Source: Thermoproteota archaeon
GTDB lineage: Archaea > Thermoproteota > Thermoprotei_A > EX4484-217-1
Reading direction: 5' to 3'
NCBI GenBank assembly: GCA_029258915.1
Contig: JAPDJU010000002.1
Span: forward strand, 124,001-188,000
DNA length: 64,000 nt
Below are positions 1 through 8,809 of this stretch, in pieces; position 1 is the first letter of the stretch, and the number at the start of each line of letters is the position of its first letter. The translations under genes were made by a program, and so were the position numbers. The notes beneath the pieces were generated by a model that did no database searches, was not told where the DNA came from, and saw only the letters and a list, made by a program, of their open reading frames with translations.

Positions 1-1
1 A

Positions 2-190
2 TCAGTACATCCAGCTGAAATAAGAGATGAAGTAACGACACCAGCAGGAACCACCATTAGAGGAATTATGGTATTAGAATCTGAAGGTGTAAAAGCAGCG
101 CTAATGAAGACTATAGAAGAATCATATAGGAGATCAGTACAGATAGGTAATGAAATAGATCAGTATATAAGAAGACAGTTAGGCTTATAA
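2..190 (+). CDS. proC: Pyrroline-5-carboxylate reductase, C-terminal fragment
   Basis: The window opens inside a gene; only the last 62 codons are present, in the frame starting at base 2. They read as the C-terminal dimerisation domain of pyrroline-5-carboxylate reductase, with the family signature HPAEIRDEVTTPAGTT followed by a helix beginning with a GVKAALM-type segment. In the family this region forms the dimer or decamer interface and closes the substrate site. The enzyme makes proline from pyrroline-5-carboxylate with NAD(P)H in the cytoplasm. The Rossmann domain lies outside the window, so completeness cannot be judged. The identification is confident because the motif is highly characteristic. 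Confidence 0.9.
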   Translation, partial: SVHPAEIRDEVTTPAGTTIRGIMVLESEGVKAALMKTIEESYRRSVQIGNEIDQYIRRQLGL

Positions 191-376
191 TAATCTTAGA
201 GTCTTTGTAGTTTAGCTTTCCAGTAAAGACTTCTTAATTTGTTCTTATTGTAGTTTAATAGTAGATTTTCGTTGCTGATTTAAAATAGAGTGAAGAGTAA
301 GTAATTTTAATAATACCTTATTTAGGAGAAATGTCCCGGTGACTAGAGTAGTAGCGTTAGGTGTGGATGATAGTTC

Positions 377-2584
377 ATGAAGAAGCCTGTTAGAGCTATA
401 CAGTATAATTTGGAAGATCCTTACGGGTATTTCATAAGTAAATTTACTGCTAAAAAATTAGTAAACTATACTAAAAGAATGCATGCTAACGTTATTGTTG
501 TTTTTGCAAGAGATGCTTGGGGTAGAAGACTTTATTTAAAAGGCAAGGTAGCACCTAAACATCCTAGGCTGACAAAAGAAACCTGCCTTGAAGAACTAGT
601 TAAACTAGCTAGTGAAAACAATATTAAAGTAGTTATCATGGTTGCGCATACAGCTAATAAACACATGTATGAAGAACATCCAGAATGGGTTCAAGTAAAC
701 GTTAAGGGAGAGCCCGTAATTTTAGAACATGTACCGTTTGGAGTAGCAATTAAACATCCTCAATGGCCTCTTCTCTGTTTAAATTCGCCATATATGAGTT
801 ACTTAGAGCAGGAGGTTAAAGAGGCAATAAGTATAATAAAACCCTATGCTGTACTTTTAGATTCTTTCAGATATCAGCCAGATTATCAAAAAGCATGCTA
901 CTGTAAATACTGTAGAGAAAAATTCCGTAAAGAAACAGGGTACGATCTCCCTGAAGAAGAAAACTGGGAGAGCAGAGAGTGGAAGGAGGCTTGGAAATGG
1001 AGATATAAAGTTGTTTTAGAATCTATGAGGAAACTATGGAAAATAGCTAAAGAAGCTAAAAAAGATATAGTATTCATGTACAATAATCATCCAGCAGGAT
1101 GGTCTGGTAGAGCAAACAAAGTACTTGAAGAAGCAAGAGACATCATAGATGCAGTCTTTGCTGAATGCAGTGAAGCAGATCATCAACCTCCAGGATTTAT
1201 TTCTGAAATGGTTAGGCTCACCAAAGCCATGAGCGGAGGCAAACCTGTTTGGGCTTCTAGAAATGCTTTTCACATGTATAGAACAGTTACTTCTACTACA
1301 CCCTTAGCTGTTAAGCAAGGGCTTAGAGAAGCATTTATTGCTGGAGGCTCACCTTGGATCTTATTCTTCTCCTCAACTTTAACTCAAGATGCTAGAATAA
1401 TGGATGCTGTTTCAGAAGTTTATTCCGAAATAGAAAAACTAGAAGACTACATGGAATATGCAGAACCCCTAAAATATGTAGGAATTATAGCGTCTAATAA
1501 TACAAGAGACTGGTATGGCAGAGACAACCCAGCATCCTATGTTGATGAAACTAGAGGATTCTACTATGCATTAATCCATAAACATGTACCTGTAGAGTTC
1601 GTGACTGATAAGGACTTAGAAAATTATGAAAGACTTAAAGACTATAAATTACTGATCCTAGCAAATAACACATGTATTTCTGATAGAGCATTGGATAACA
1701 TTAGAAAATACGTTAAAAATAAAGGTAAACTCTTAGTAACATATCAGGCAACAATATTAAATGAAGAAGGAATTGAAAGAGGAGATTTTGGTTTATCGGA
1801 CATTATGGGCTTCCATTATGAGGGCCTATTTGAAACACCATGGAGTTATACTGTAATAGAAAAAGAAGACATATTGTCTAAAGGTGTACCTAAGACCATA
1901 CTTTTGGGAGACATGAGCTACACCTTTAGAAAAACCCGTGTCGAACATGGCTTAGGAAACCATGCTAGGCTAAGAGTAGAGTCGGATGAGGTAGAAGTTG
2001 TCGCCAAAGTTGCACTACCTTTAGCTGTTTACGGCTACGAATATACTCTAGGTAGAAGCCCACCACCTATAGGTCCTTTAACAGAGGAACCGTCAATAGT
2101 AAGAAGTTCTTCACTAGTTTACTTTTCATTTCAACTTGGCAGACATTATTGGAGGTTAGGACTTCCAGAGTATTCAGGGTTAATAGCTAACAGTATTAAA
2201 TACTTAGTTTCGGAAAGACCAGTAATAGAGGTGGAAGCTCCAGAAACTATTGAAGCAAGTGTTTTTAAAGGAAAAGACTACTACATCGTACATCTACTTA
2301 ACCACACTTATAATCAAAGAATGCTTTCAGCTTTCATAGGAAAATCGAGGCAAGCAACACCCGGATATAGTCAACCGTTTGCGGTCCATCCGCCAAGAAC
2401 AGTAATTCCAATATTAAATGTTAGACTAAAGGCAAACTTAAAGGAAGACTGGCGAAAGGTAAAAATTATCCTTCCATTGAGAGGCATAGAGAAGAAAGTG
2501 AATCTTTCAAGAGAGAACACTATAGTTTACACAATACCTGTGCTTAACGAGTACGAAGTTTTAATACTTGAAAAACTTAGTTAA
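377..2584 (+). CDS. Large glycoside-hydrolase-like protein (GHL6 / beta-galactosidase trimerisation type)
   Basis: This 735-residue cytoplasmic-looking protein has no signal peptide or membrane segment. Residues 1-330 resemble the TIM barrel of hypothetical glycosyl hydrolase families (GHL6, related to GH29/GH42-like barrels). There is a LLDSFRY strand end and then a CYCKYCREKF segment, the CxC..C..F pattern that typically follows the catalytic strand in that family. Residues about 365-480 look like the class I glutamine-amidotransferase-like trimerisation domain of GH42 enzymes. The C-terminal 150 residues are beta-rich. The gene stands alone, with 186 bases in front containing AT-rich promoter-like sequence. 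The substrate is unknown; an alpha-fucosidase or beta-galactosidase activity is possible but not shown. Fold assignment is moderately sure, function is not. Confidence 0.6.
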   Translation: MKKPVRAIQYNLEDPYGYFISKFTAKKLVNYTKRMHANVIVVFARDAWGRRLYLKGKVAPKHPRLTKETCLEELVKLASENNIKVVIMVAHTANKHMYEEHPEWVQVNVKGEPVILEHVPFGVAIKHPQWPLLCLNSPYMSYLEQEVKEAISIIKPYAVLLDSFRYQPDYQKACYCKYCREKFRKETGYDLPEEENWESREWKEAWKWRYKVVLESMRKLWKIAKEAKKDIVFMYNNHPAGWSGRANKVLEEARDIIDAVFAECSEADHQPPGFISEMVRLTKAMSGGKPVWASRNAFHMYRTVTSTTPLAVKQGLREAFIAGGSPWILFFSSTLTQDARIMDAVSEVYSEIEKLEDYMEYAEPLKYVGIIASNNTRDWYGRDNPASYVDETRGFYYALIHKHVPVEFVTDKDLENYERLKDYKLLILANNTCISDRALDNIRKYVKNKGKLLVTYQATILNEEGIERGDFGLSDIMGFHYEGLFETPWSYTVIEKEDILSKGVPKTILLGDMSYTFRKTRVEHGLGNHARLRVESDEVEVVAKVALPLAVYGYEYTLGRSPPPIGPLTEEPSIVRSSSLVYFSFQLGRHYWRLGLPEYSGLIANSIKYLVSERPVIEVEAPETIEASVFKGKDYYIVHLLNHTYNQRMLSAFIGKSRQATPGYSQPFAVHPPRTVIPILNVRLKANLKEDWRKVKIILPLRGIEKKVNLSRENTIVYTIPVLNEYEVLILEKLS

Positions 2585-2626
2585 CTTAACTTTATTTTCC
2601 TTAACAATACAAGACCTCATATAATA

Positions 2627-3441
2627 CTACATTAATTTTGCTCGGACAACCTCAGGAGGACACATAAATCTTACAGGTAAAATACTCATACCTATACCTC
2701 TAGTCACATACATATATGTTTCACTTACTTTAAACAATCCTGAAATATATGCCCCGTATTTACTGGGTAAAGGTACATATATTGGACCTATAATAGGTAG
2801 AATTATTTGTCCCCCATGCGTATGCCCTGTAAATAAATATTATATCTACTTTATTAGCTGTCTTACCTATTATTTCTGGAGAATGTGCAAGTAAAATATA
2901 CATTGCCTCCTTGGCTTTAGGCATAGCTTTTTCAAAGTCAACATGCATAGTATATGGGTCGTCGACACCTATTATATAAAGTCCACCTTCAACTTCAACG
3001 TTTTCATTAAGTAAAACTCTTATTTCACTTATGGATTCAAGAAGTTCTTTAAACATTTTAAGTTTTCCTCCTAAACTCCAATGATCCCAATTACCCCAAA
3101 CAATATATGTTGGCGCTATTTTCGCTAGATCTTCAGCAAATTTCAAAGCATCTTCTATAAATTCTTCTTTTGAAATCAAATCTCCAGTATAAACTATGAG
3201 ATTTGGTCTAAACGATTTAAGGTTAGATAAGACTATTTTTAAGCTTTGTAGGGCCAAAATGGGTATCAGATATATGGGCTACTTTGTAATTTTGCAAATG
3301 AGATGGAAGTTTTTCCTATTTTAAATTCTACACTAGAACACGTCACTATTAATTCAGGTTCTATAATGTAAAAACCACTAATGGTAATGCTACCGCTGAG
3401 GCTATGATTCCTAATAGTTTTCTTCTAGTAATTTTGACCAT
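2627..3441 (-). pseudogene. Decayed metallophosphoesterase (YkuE-like) with several frameshifts
   Basis: Reading the minus strand from an ATG at 3441, I see an N-terminus MVKITRRKLLG followed by a hydrophobic stretch that resembles a Tat or lipoprotein-type signal, and then a stop. In other frames come AHISDTHFGP (metal-binding motif I), VYTGDLI and WGNWDH (central motifs), then GHTHGGQ (last motif) and a family-typical end, VRFMCPPEVV. At least four frame changes are needed to join them. The longest intact piece is about 3257 to 2760. The order and spacing match membrane-associated calcineurin-type phosphoesterases of the YkuE group (about 270 residues), so this is a dead gene and not several small ones. 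Multiple sequencing errors in one gene are possible but less likely. Confidence 0.8.
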
Positions 3442-3540
3442 TCCAAAATACCTTATCTATAATTTACTTAAATTTTAATATTCCAGGTTTTATCTATTAA
3501 AGGTAGAGTGTTTCAATTTCACATATAGGGGTTACAGACT

Positions 3541-3972
3541 ATGAAAGTAAAGTATAGGTTTTTAGATCACCCAGCAGACGCTTTTATTGAAGCTTATGGC
3601 GATAGTTTAGAAGAACTTCTTGAAAACTCTGCTTTAGCTATGTTTGATGTTATGGTTGATGTTAGTAAAGTTGAACCTAAAGTTGAAAGAGAAGTTGAAG
3701 CTAAAGGTTTTGACCTTGAAAACCTACTTTATAATTGGCTTGAAGAATGGCTTTTTTACTATTATTCTGAATCACTTGTTTTCAGCAGGTTTAAAGTTGA
3801 ACAGATAGTTAAAAGAAATGAAGAATATACTGTTAAAGCCAAGGGCTGGGGCGAATTCTTTAATCCGGAAAAACATGAACCTGAAGTCGAAGTTAAAGCT
3901 GCAACTTATTGTCAAATGTTCATAGGTAAGGTTAACGATAAATGGATTGCTAGGTTTATTTTAGATATTTAG
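3541..3972 (+). CDS. Archease (RtcB RNA-ligase cofactor)
   Basis: A 143-residue protein beginning with the archease hallmark FLDHPADAFIEAYG. The conserved acidic residues at the N-terminus (His-Pro-Ala-Asp) and the C-terminal end, with its terminal aspartate in ILDI, match the metal-binding sites of the family. Archease promotes guanylylation and multiple turnover of the tRNA ligase RtcB, needed to join spliced tRNA halves; this fits the intron-containing tRNA at about 33.1 kb. RtcB itself is not in the window. A ggggtt SD-like stretch lies about 10 bases before the ATG. The 3' end overlaps the convergent nucleotidyltransferase gene by 17 bases. Confidence 0.9.
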   Translation: MKVKYRFLDHPADAFIEAYGDSLEELLENSALAMFDVMVDVSKVEPKVEREVEAKGFDLENLLYNWLEEWLFYYYSESLVFSRFKVEQIVKRNEEYTVKAKGWGEFFNPEKHEPEVEVKAATYCQMFIGKVNDKWIARFILDI

Positions 3973-4336
3973 CGATTCCCAAACTATCGTGCAATAATAT
4001 TCCATGTTTAAGCATTTGAAGAACAAGCGGATCGTTTAGTTCATCCTTTTCTAAAACTATAAGGTCTAGATTAAAACCCTTAGGTTTGTATTTTCTAGCT
4101 TCCTTAATAAATTCGAATTTATTATTAATTTCCTCTAAAATAATCACTACATCATAGTCACTATATGGCAATGGTTCACCTTTAGCTCTACTGCCTATAA
4201 GAACTATTGATATCTTAGGAAAACTATCTATTAACCTTTTAATATATGTTTTAAAGTACTCTTCTCTTCTTTTCATCTTCTCTTCAGCTTTTCTTAGAAA
4301 CTTCCTTCTTAACCCACTTAATGATTTCTTTTGCAT
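3956..4336 (-). CDS. MNT-type nucleotidyltransferase (HEPN partner)
   Basis: A 126-residue minimal nucleotidyltransferase of the pol-beta superfamily. The signature GSRAKGEPLPYSDYDVVI gives GS followed by D-x-D, the metal-binding acids, and a third acidic strand appears at NLDLIVLE. It overlaps the 3' end of the HEPN gene by 53 bases and follows it on the same strand, the usual HEPN-first order. In characterised pairs the MNT protein adds AMP to a tyrosine of the HEPN toxin and neutralises it. A later Met at about residue 21 is an alternative start, which would remove most of the overlap. Chromosomal HEPN/MNT pairs are common in thermophilic archaea, and activity is not provable from sequence alone. 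Confidence 0.8.
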   Translation of the reverse strand: MQKKSLSGLRRKFLRKAEEKMKRREEYFKTYIKRLIDSFPKISIVLIGSRAKGEPLPYSDYDVVIILEEINNKFEFIKEARKYKPKGFNLDLIVLEKDELNDPLVLQMLKHGILLHDSLGIAKYLK

Positions 4337-4670
4337 ATTTTAAACACCTCTTAGCTAATTCTCTGTTATATTTAAGAGGCTTTCTTCCAGGATATCTCGC
4401 CATAGTGTAATGTGGTGTTAATGCATCAGCATATGTGTAGAGTTTCTTAGGAACCTTTAACCCTATATCCTTTAGGAAGTCTAATAGTTCAACAAGGTCA
4501 TGTGAGAATGGATGAACACCTGTTAACATTACATGAAATGCTTTAAGATATAATTCTGCTGCTTGTTGGGCATCAAAACATGCTAACCAGTAAACGCCTT
4601 CTCTTAAATGTCTTAAAGAATCTTTTAGGAAAACTTCTGCTTTCTCAATCCACTCTCTAGGAAGTTCCAT
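4284..4670 (-). CDS. HEPN domain protein (MNT partner)
   Basis: A 128-residue all-helical protein starting WIEKAEVFLKDSLRHL, with CFDAQQAAELYLKAF and HPFSHDLVELL, the helix pattern of HEPN proteins paired with minimal nucleotidyltransferases. I do not see a clear R-x4-6-H ribonuclease motif. It may therefore belong to the class of HEPN proteins that are only AMPylation or binding partners, or the motif may be diverged. It is the first gene of a two-gene minus-strand operon with the nucleotidyltransferase. A toxin-antitoxin role is inferred from family and context. Confidence 0.75.
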   Translation of the reverse strand: MELPREWIEKAEVFLKDSLRHLREGVYWLACFDAQQAAELYLKAFHVMLTGVHPFSHDLVELLDFLKDIGLKVPKKLYTYADALTPHYTMARYPGRKPLKYNRELAKRCLKYAKEIIKWVKKEVSKKS

Positions 4671-4806
4671 GACTCTGTCACATTTACATTAAAGGTAGTG
4701 AAGTTAAATAAAGATTTACTGTAACTGGAACTTAACCATACAGATTACCAATATAAGGATAAAGGTTTTTATTTAAAAGTGAAAATAGTGTGTTTTGAGA
4801 TAAAAT

Positions 4807-5964
4807 ATGGAAGGTATAGCTGATTTACCATTACATGAAGGACATGTACCTTTATGGTTAATTAGGCTAATGAAGCGTATGGCTAGAGCTTTAGCTGAGA
4901 TCATGGTTGAGGAGTATGGTCCTGATAAATTTGTTGTTAGGCTTTCTAATCCTTTATGGTTTCAAGCGTTTAATAACATTATAGGTATGGACTGGGATAG
5001 TAGCGGCTCAACTACAGTTACTCTAGGTATTCTTAAGGAGGTTTTAAAGGATGGCCGGTTAGGCGTTATGGTTCTAGGTGGTAAGGGCAAGAAAGCCAGA
5101 AACGTACCTAGTGAAATAATTGATGCATGTAATAAACTCAACATACCTTCCTCCGTAGAAAGAAAACTTGTAAGGTCTTCTAAACTTACAGCTAAAGTTG
5201 ATAGTGCTATGTTACAGGATGGATACACTTTATATCATCACTCAATAATAATTTCCAATTCCGGATTATGGTCTGTTATCCAGCAAGGTATGAATGTTAG
5301 CATAAGTATGGCTAGAAGATATCATTGGCTGTCTAGAAACATTCAAAGCTTTGTTAGAAATCCTCATACAGCAATAGCAGGTAAAAAGAACATAGCATCA
5401 CTAAACTTAGTAGATGAAAACATTGAGTCTACTAGAAAAACAGTGCTTGATTTAGCACGTGAAAATCCTCGAAAAGTTATCACACAGTATCTTGAAGCTT
5501 TAAGAATACTTAAAAGACAGGAAAAAATAACTTCATGGATAAATGTAACTGATGCTTCAGTAACAATGGTATGTTCTAAACCTAAACTAGTTTACTACGC
5601 TCCCTTAACAAGTGCTGAAAGAATATTAAAAGTACTTAAGAAAACCTATGAAACACAACCGTCAACAGTAGAGAAAATGTTAATACAGAAAGGCGTAGGT
5701 CCATCAGTTATTAGGGCTTTAGCTTTAGTTTCAGACCTAATATATAATGAGCCTCCCTCCTGGAATGATCCTGTGACACATCCATTTGACCCCTTTAAAT
5801 ACGCTTTTGCCGTTGGAGGTAAGGATGGAATACCATATCCTATTAACCGGAAAGTTATGCTTGAAGTAATAGAAAACCTTGAAGAAGCCGTTTACAAAGC
5901 TAAAATAGGTGAAAAAGATAAGTTAAGAGCAATAAGAAGACTTAGAAAGCTTATAGAGGAATAG
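4807..5964 (+). CDS. DUF763 family protein
   Basis: A 385-residue protein matching DUF763 (COG1415) from the first residues: GIADLPLHEGHVPLWL, then RLSNPLWFQAFNNIIGMDWDSSG, and a helical C-terminal domain with a KGVGPSVIRALALVSDLIY segment resembling a helix-hairpin-helix. The HhH-like motif suggests nucleic-acid binding. The family is widespread in archaea and thermophilic bacteria and has no proven function that I know of. It is the first gene of a same-strand series, and the next gene starts 6 bases after its stop, so co-transcription is likely. Confidence 0.85.
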   Translation: MEGIADLPLHEGHVPLWLIRLMKRMARALAEIMVEEYGPDKFVVRLSNPLWFQAFNNIIGMDWDSSGSTTVTLGILKEVLKDGRLGVMVLGGKGKKARNVPSEIIDACNKLNIPSSVERKLVRSSKLTAKVDSAMLQDGYTLYHHSIIISNSGLWSVIQQGMNVSISMARRYHWLSRNIQSFVRNPHTAIAGKKNIASLNLVDENIESTRKTVLDLARENPRKVITQYLEALRILKRQEKITSWINVTDASVTMVCSKPKLVYYAPLTSAERILKVLKKTYETQPSTVEKMLIQKGVGPSVIRALALVSDLIYNEPPSWNDPVTHPFDPFKYAFAVGGKDGIPYPINRKVMLEVIENLEEAVYKAKIGEKDKLRAIRRLRKLIEE

Positions 5965-5970
5965 TTAGTA

Positions 5971-6603
5971 ATGCTAAATATGCTAAGAAAGATAGGATTC
6001 AGTAGCTACACTTTTTCTGAAACTATTGTAGTAACAGAGGTTTTAGATAATAAGTGGAACTGTGCACCTATGGGTGTTAAACTAGAAAATGGTAAACTAT
6101 ATTTTTACGTCTATGAAGGTACAAGAACTTTAGAAGCACTTAGAAAAAATAAGTACTTGACCATAAACATAGTTTATGATATAAACGTTTTTACGAAATG
6201 TGTATTTAAAACATTAGACTATAAAAAACTATATGAGTTATCCAATAATTTTCCAGTACCACATATTGTAACTGCTGATGCTTACGTAGAGTGTAAATTA
6301 ATAGATTTGCAAGAAGCTGATGGAAAATTTAAAGCAATATGCGAACCAATCAATGTTGTTGTGAAAAGACGCGTTCCAAGAACGTTTAATAGGGCTTTTC
6401 CAGCCATAATTGAAGCGTTAATCTATTATACAAAGATTAAACCATTTAAGAAAATAGGCTTAGATAAAGAGTTAAATGACTTAATGAAGAAAATAATGCA
6501 TTGCAAATACATAATAAAACACGCTACAACAAATAAGAAGTATTTGGAGATAATTGACAACATTATTTCAAAAGCTTTAGATGAAATAGGAGAGCAGCAA
6601 TAA
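5971..6603 (+). CDS. DUF447 family flavin-reductase-like protein
   Basis: A 210-residue protein of the DUF447 family (COG2457). It opens with a split-barrel FMN-binding-like domain (SETIVVT, then NCAPMGVKLENGKLYFYVYEGTRT) and ends in a small helical domain with an RRVPRTFNRAFPAIIEALIY segment. DUF447 proteins are typical of archaea and methylotrophs. In those genomes they often accompany a CitG-like protein, as here, and have been linked to tetrahydromethanopterin-related genes. That link is from memory of gene neighbourhoods and not from biochemical proof. The start lies 6 bases after the DUF763 stop. Confidence 0.8.
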   Translation: MLNMLRKIGFSSYTFSETIVVTEVLDNKWNCAPMGVKLENGKLYFYVYEGTRTLEALRKNKYLTINIVYDINVFTKCVFKTLDYKKLYELSNNFPVPHIVTADAYVECKLIDLQEADGKFKAICEPINVVVKRRVPRTFNRAFPAIIEALIYYTKIKPFKKIGLDKELNDLMKKIMHCKYIIKHATTNKKYLEIIDNIISKALDEIGEQQ

Positions 6604-6696
6604 TTGGTCTCATGCTTAAATAACTTAAGATATTATCCATCTACGTAGAGAACTATTTAAGCATGAATTATTCTAAGTTTATTAATGTGATAACTG

Positions 6697-7635
6697 ATGC
6701 TTATAATTCACGATGTTGTTACTGCTGCTATTTCTTCAATTCTTCTAGAAGTTTCAGCTACACCGAAGCCTGGAAATATTCATAGATACCATGATTTCTC
6801 AGATACCATGTTTGAGCACTTCATGGTAACTGCAGCTTCAATGCATAAAAGTCTTTTAGACCTGGCAAGTAAAGCTTATGAATCAGCTAAGCAAGGAGCT
6901 AAGAGAAAGCTAGGCATTGGCAAGTTTATCTATGATAGTGTGTGTTATGCTAGAAAATGGTATGTAGGTGGGAATACGAACTTAGGTACATCAACGATTC
7001 TTTCTGTTGAAGTACCTGCTACAATATATTCGAAAGTTTTTTCAGGAACGTATAGTCCGCAAGAGGTTTCTAAATGGGCTAAAAGAATTGCTAAAGAAAC
7101 TACAGTTGAAGACGCAATATACTTTTACAAGGCAATTAGAGAAGTTACACCCTCGTATCTTAGTAAAGTAAGAAAAGCACCTATACCTGACGTTTTCGAT
7201 CCATTATTTGAAGAAAAACTAAGAAAAATAGGAAAAAGCCTTTGGGATATTTGGGAATATTCCTCTTCATGGGATTTAGTTTCTAAAAACTGCGTTACAG
7301 GTTTAAAAACTATTATTGAAGGATATAATGCCATTGAGAATTACTTTGAGTTATTTAAAAACTGGAATTTAGCAGTAATTTCAGCTTATTTAGAATTACT
7401 ATCTAAATACACGGATTCTCTAATTTTAAGAAAACATGGATTAAAAATACAGGAAAAAGTAAACGAAGAAGCTAAAGTAGTCTTAGAAACACTAATTAAT
7501 GATGTTAAGAAAGGTATGAAAGAACTAAAGCTATTTGATGATAAACTCTATAGCAAGAATATAAATCCTGGAAGCATTGCTGATATTATAGCGGGCTCTA
7601 TTATGCTTGCGCTCTTAAACGGTCTAAAACCTTAA
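6697..7635 (+). CDS. CitG-like triphosphoribosyl-dephospho-CoA synthase family protein
   Basis: A 312-residue all-helical protein with the family's opening signature EVSATPKPGNIHRYHDF and later VGGNTNLGTS, both characteristic of COG1767 (triphosphoribosyl-dephospho-CoA synthase). In bacteria CitG transfers a ribosyl group to dephospho-CoA to build the prosthetic group of citrate lyase. No citrate lyase gene is present, so the archaeal protein probably performs a related ribosyl-transfer or cofactor reaction. Its placement after DUF447 is recurrent in archaea. It is followed within 13 bases by the DUF711 gene. Confidence 0.8.
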   Translation: MLIIHDVVTAAISSILLEVSATPKPGNIHRYHDFSDTMFEHFMVTAASMHKSLLDLASKAYESAKQGAKRKLGIGKFIYDSVCYARKWYVGGNTNLGTSTILSVEVPATIYSKVFSGTYSPQEVSKWAKRIAKETTVEDAIYFYKAIREVTPSYLSKVRKAPIPDVFDPLFEEKLRKIGKSLWDIWEYSSSWDLVSKNCVTGLKTIIEGYNAIENYFELFKNWNLAVISAYLELLSKYTDSLILRKHGLKIQEKVNEEAKVVLETLINDVKKGMKELKLFDDKLYSKNINPGSIADIIAGSIMLALLNGLKP

Positions 7636-7648
7636 TGAGGTACGGAAT

Positions 7649-8743
7649 ATGTGTTATATTAGAGCATTAACGTGTTTTTTAAATCCTAAGGAGTGGGGCA
7701 AGGTAAAGCTTAAACAATATCTAGAGAGTAGATGTTCAAAACTAAGAGAAATCCTAGATAAATTACTAAGCATGTATGATGGCTTAGAATTATGGACCTT
7801 TAGAGTAGCTCTACCATACACTCCTAATAGTGTTAATATAAAAGACGTAGCAGAAGTAGCGGAAGACGTGGCTGAATCATGTCAAATAGACTTTATTTCT
7901 GCAATACATTTGAAAGGAAATGAATTTAATAGCAAAGTTATTAAAATTACAGAAGCGCTTGAAAACTACGAGAAAATATTTGCAAGTATTAAAGTAAACT
8001 CTACTAGTGAAGCACGGAAAGTAGCTGAAGTTTATAATAAGGTTGAGGGGTTTATTGGAGCGAAAATAGCTATACATGTAGGTTCAGAATTTATAACACC
8101 ATATTTTCCATTAGCAAAAACCATAGCATCTACTGAAGGGGTTTCTTTAACACCTTTCATAATTAATGAGCTTAAGGAAGCTATAAAGAATAGAAACTAT
8201 CATAGCATTGTTAAAACATTTCAACTATCTGAGAAATTTGGTAAAGACTATTCTAAAGAAATAGGAATAGAGTATTTTGGTATAGACCCGTCGCCTAGCC
8301 CATGGATGGATGCAAGTATTGCTGAAGTAATCGAAATAGCTTCTAACACTTACTTTGGAGACTATGGAACACATTGGGGAATAAAGAAAGTTATGGATGT
8401 TGTTAATAAGGCTGCTTACGAGGCCAAAGTTAAAGTAACAGGCTTTAATGAAATAATGTTGCCTATAGCTGAAGATAACTTGCTTAAAGTTAGAGCAGTT
8501 GAAGAAAGGTATACGGTAAGAGATTTAATGTCATATATTTCAGTTTGTGTTGCAGGTCTTGATATGGTTCCTGTAGCTAAGCCTTTAAAGTATGATATTG
8601 TAGCTAGACTTATAACGGATTTGAAAGCACTATCTATAGCTAAAAAGAAGTCATTAGGGCTAAGACTTATACCTATACAAGCAGAACACGGCTCAATAAT
8701 TGAAATTAAAATGTTCGGTAGAATTCCTGTATTGGAGCTATAG
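7649..8743 (+). CDS. DUF711 (UPF0210) family protein
   Basis: A 364-residue protein. The diagnostic stretch EYFGIDPSPSPWMDASIAEVIE is the family's glycine/proline-rich motif, and the C-terminal FNEIMLPIAEDNLL matches the conserved end. DUF711 proteins have a fold related to pyruvate formate-lyase and ribonucleotide-reductase-like barrels, but no established activity. At about 364 residues it is shorter than bacterial UPF0210 members (about 450), which seems usual for archaea. It starts 13 bases after the CitG-like gene and is very probably co-transcribed with it. Confidence 0.8.
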   Translation: MCYIRALTCFLNPKEWGKVKLKQYLESRCSKLREILDKLLSMYDGLELWTFRVALPYTPNSVNIKDVAEVAEDVAESCQIDFISAIHLKGNEFNSKVIKITEALENYEKIFASIKVNSTSEARKVAEVYNKVEGFIGAKIAIHVGSEFITPYFPLAKTIASTEGVSLTPFIINELKEAIKNRNYHSIVKTFQLSEKFGKDYSKEIGIEYFGIDPSPSPWMDASIAEVIEIASNTYFGDYGTHWGIKKVMDVVNKAAYEAKVKVTGFNEIMLPIAEDNLLKVRAVEERYTVRDLMSYISVCVAGLDMVPVAKPLKYDIVARLITDLKALSIAKKKSLGLRLIPIQAEHGSIIEIKMFGRIPVLEL

Positions 8744-8809
8744 TTATATTTAAGGAAAACTTATGTACGTGTGTACGCCTCAAAGTATGTTGATTACTAG
8801 GGGTCATCT

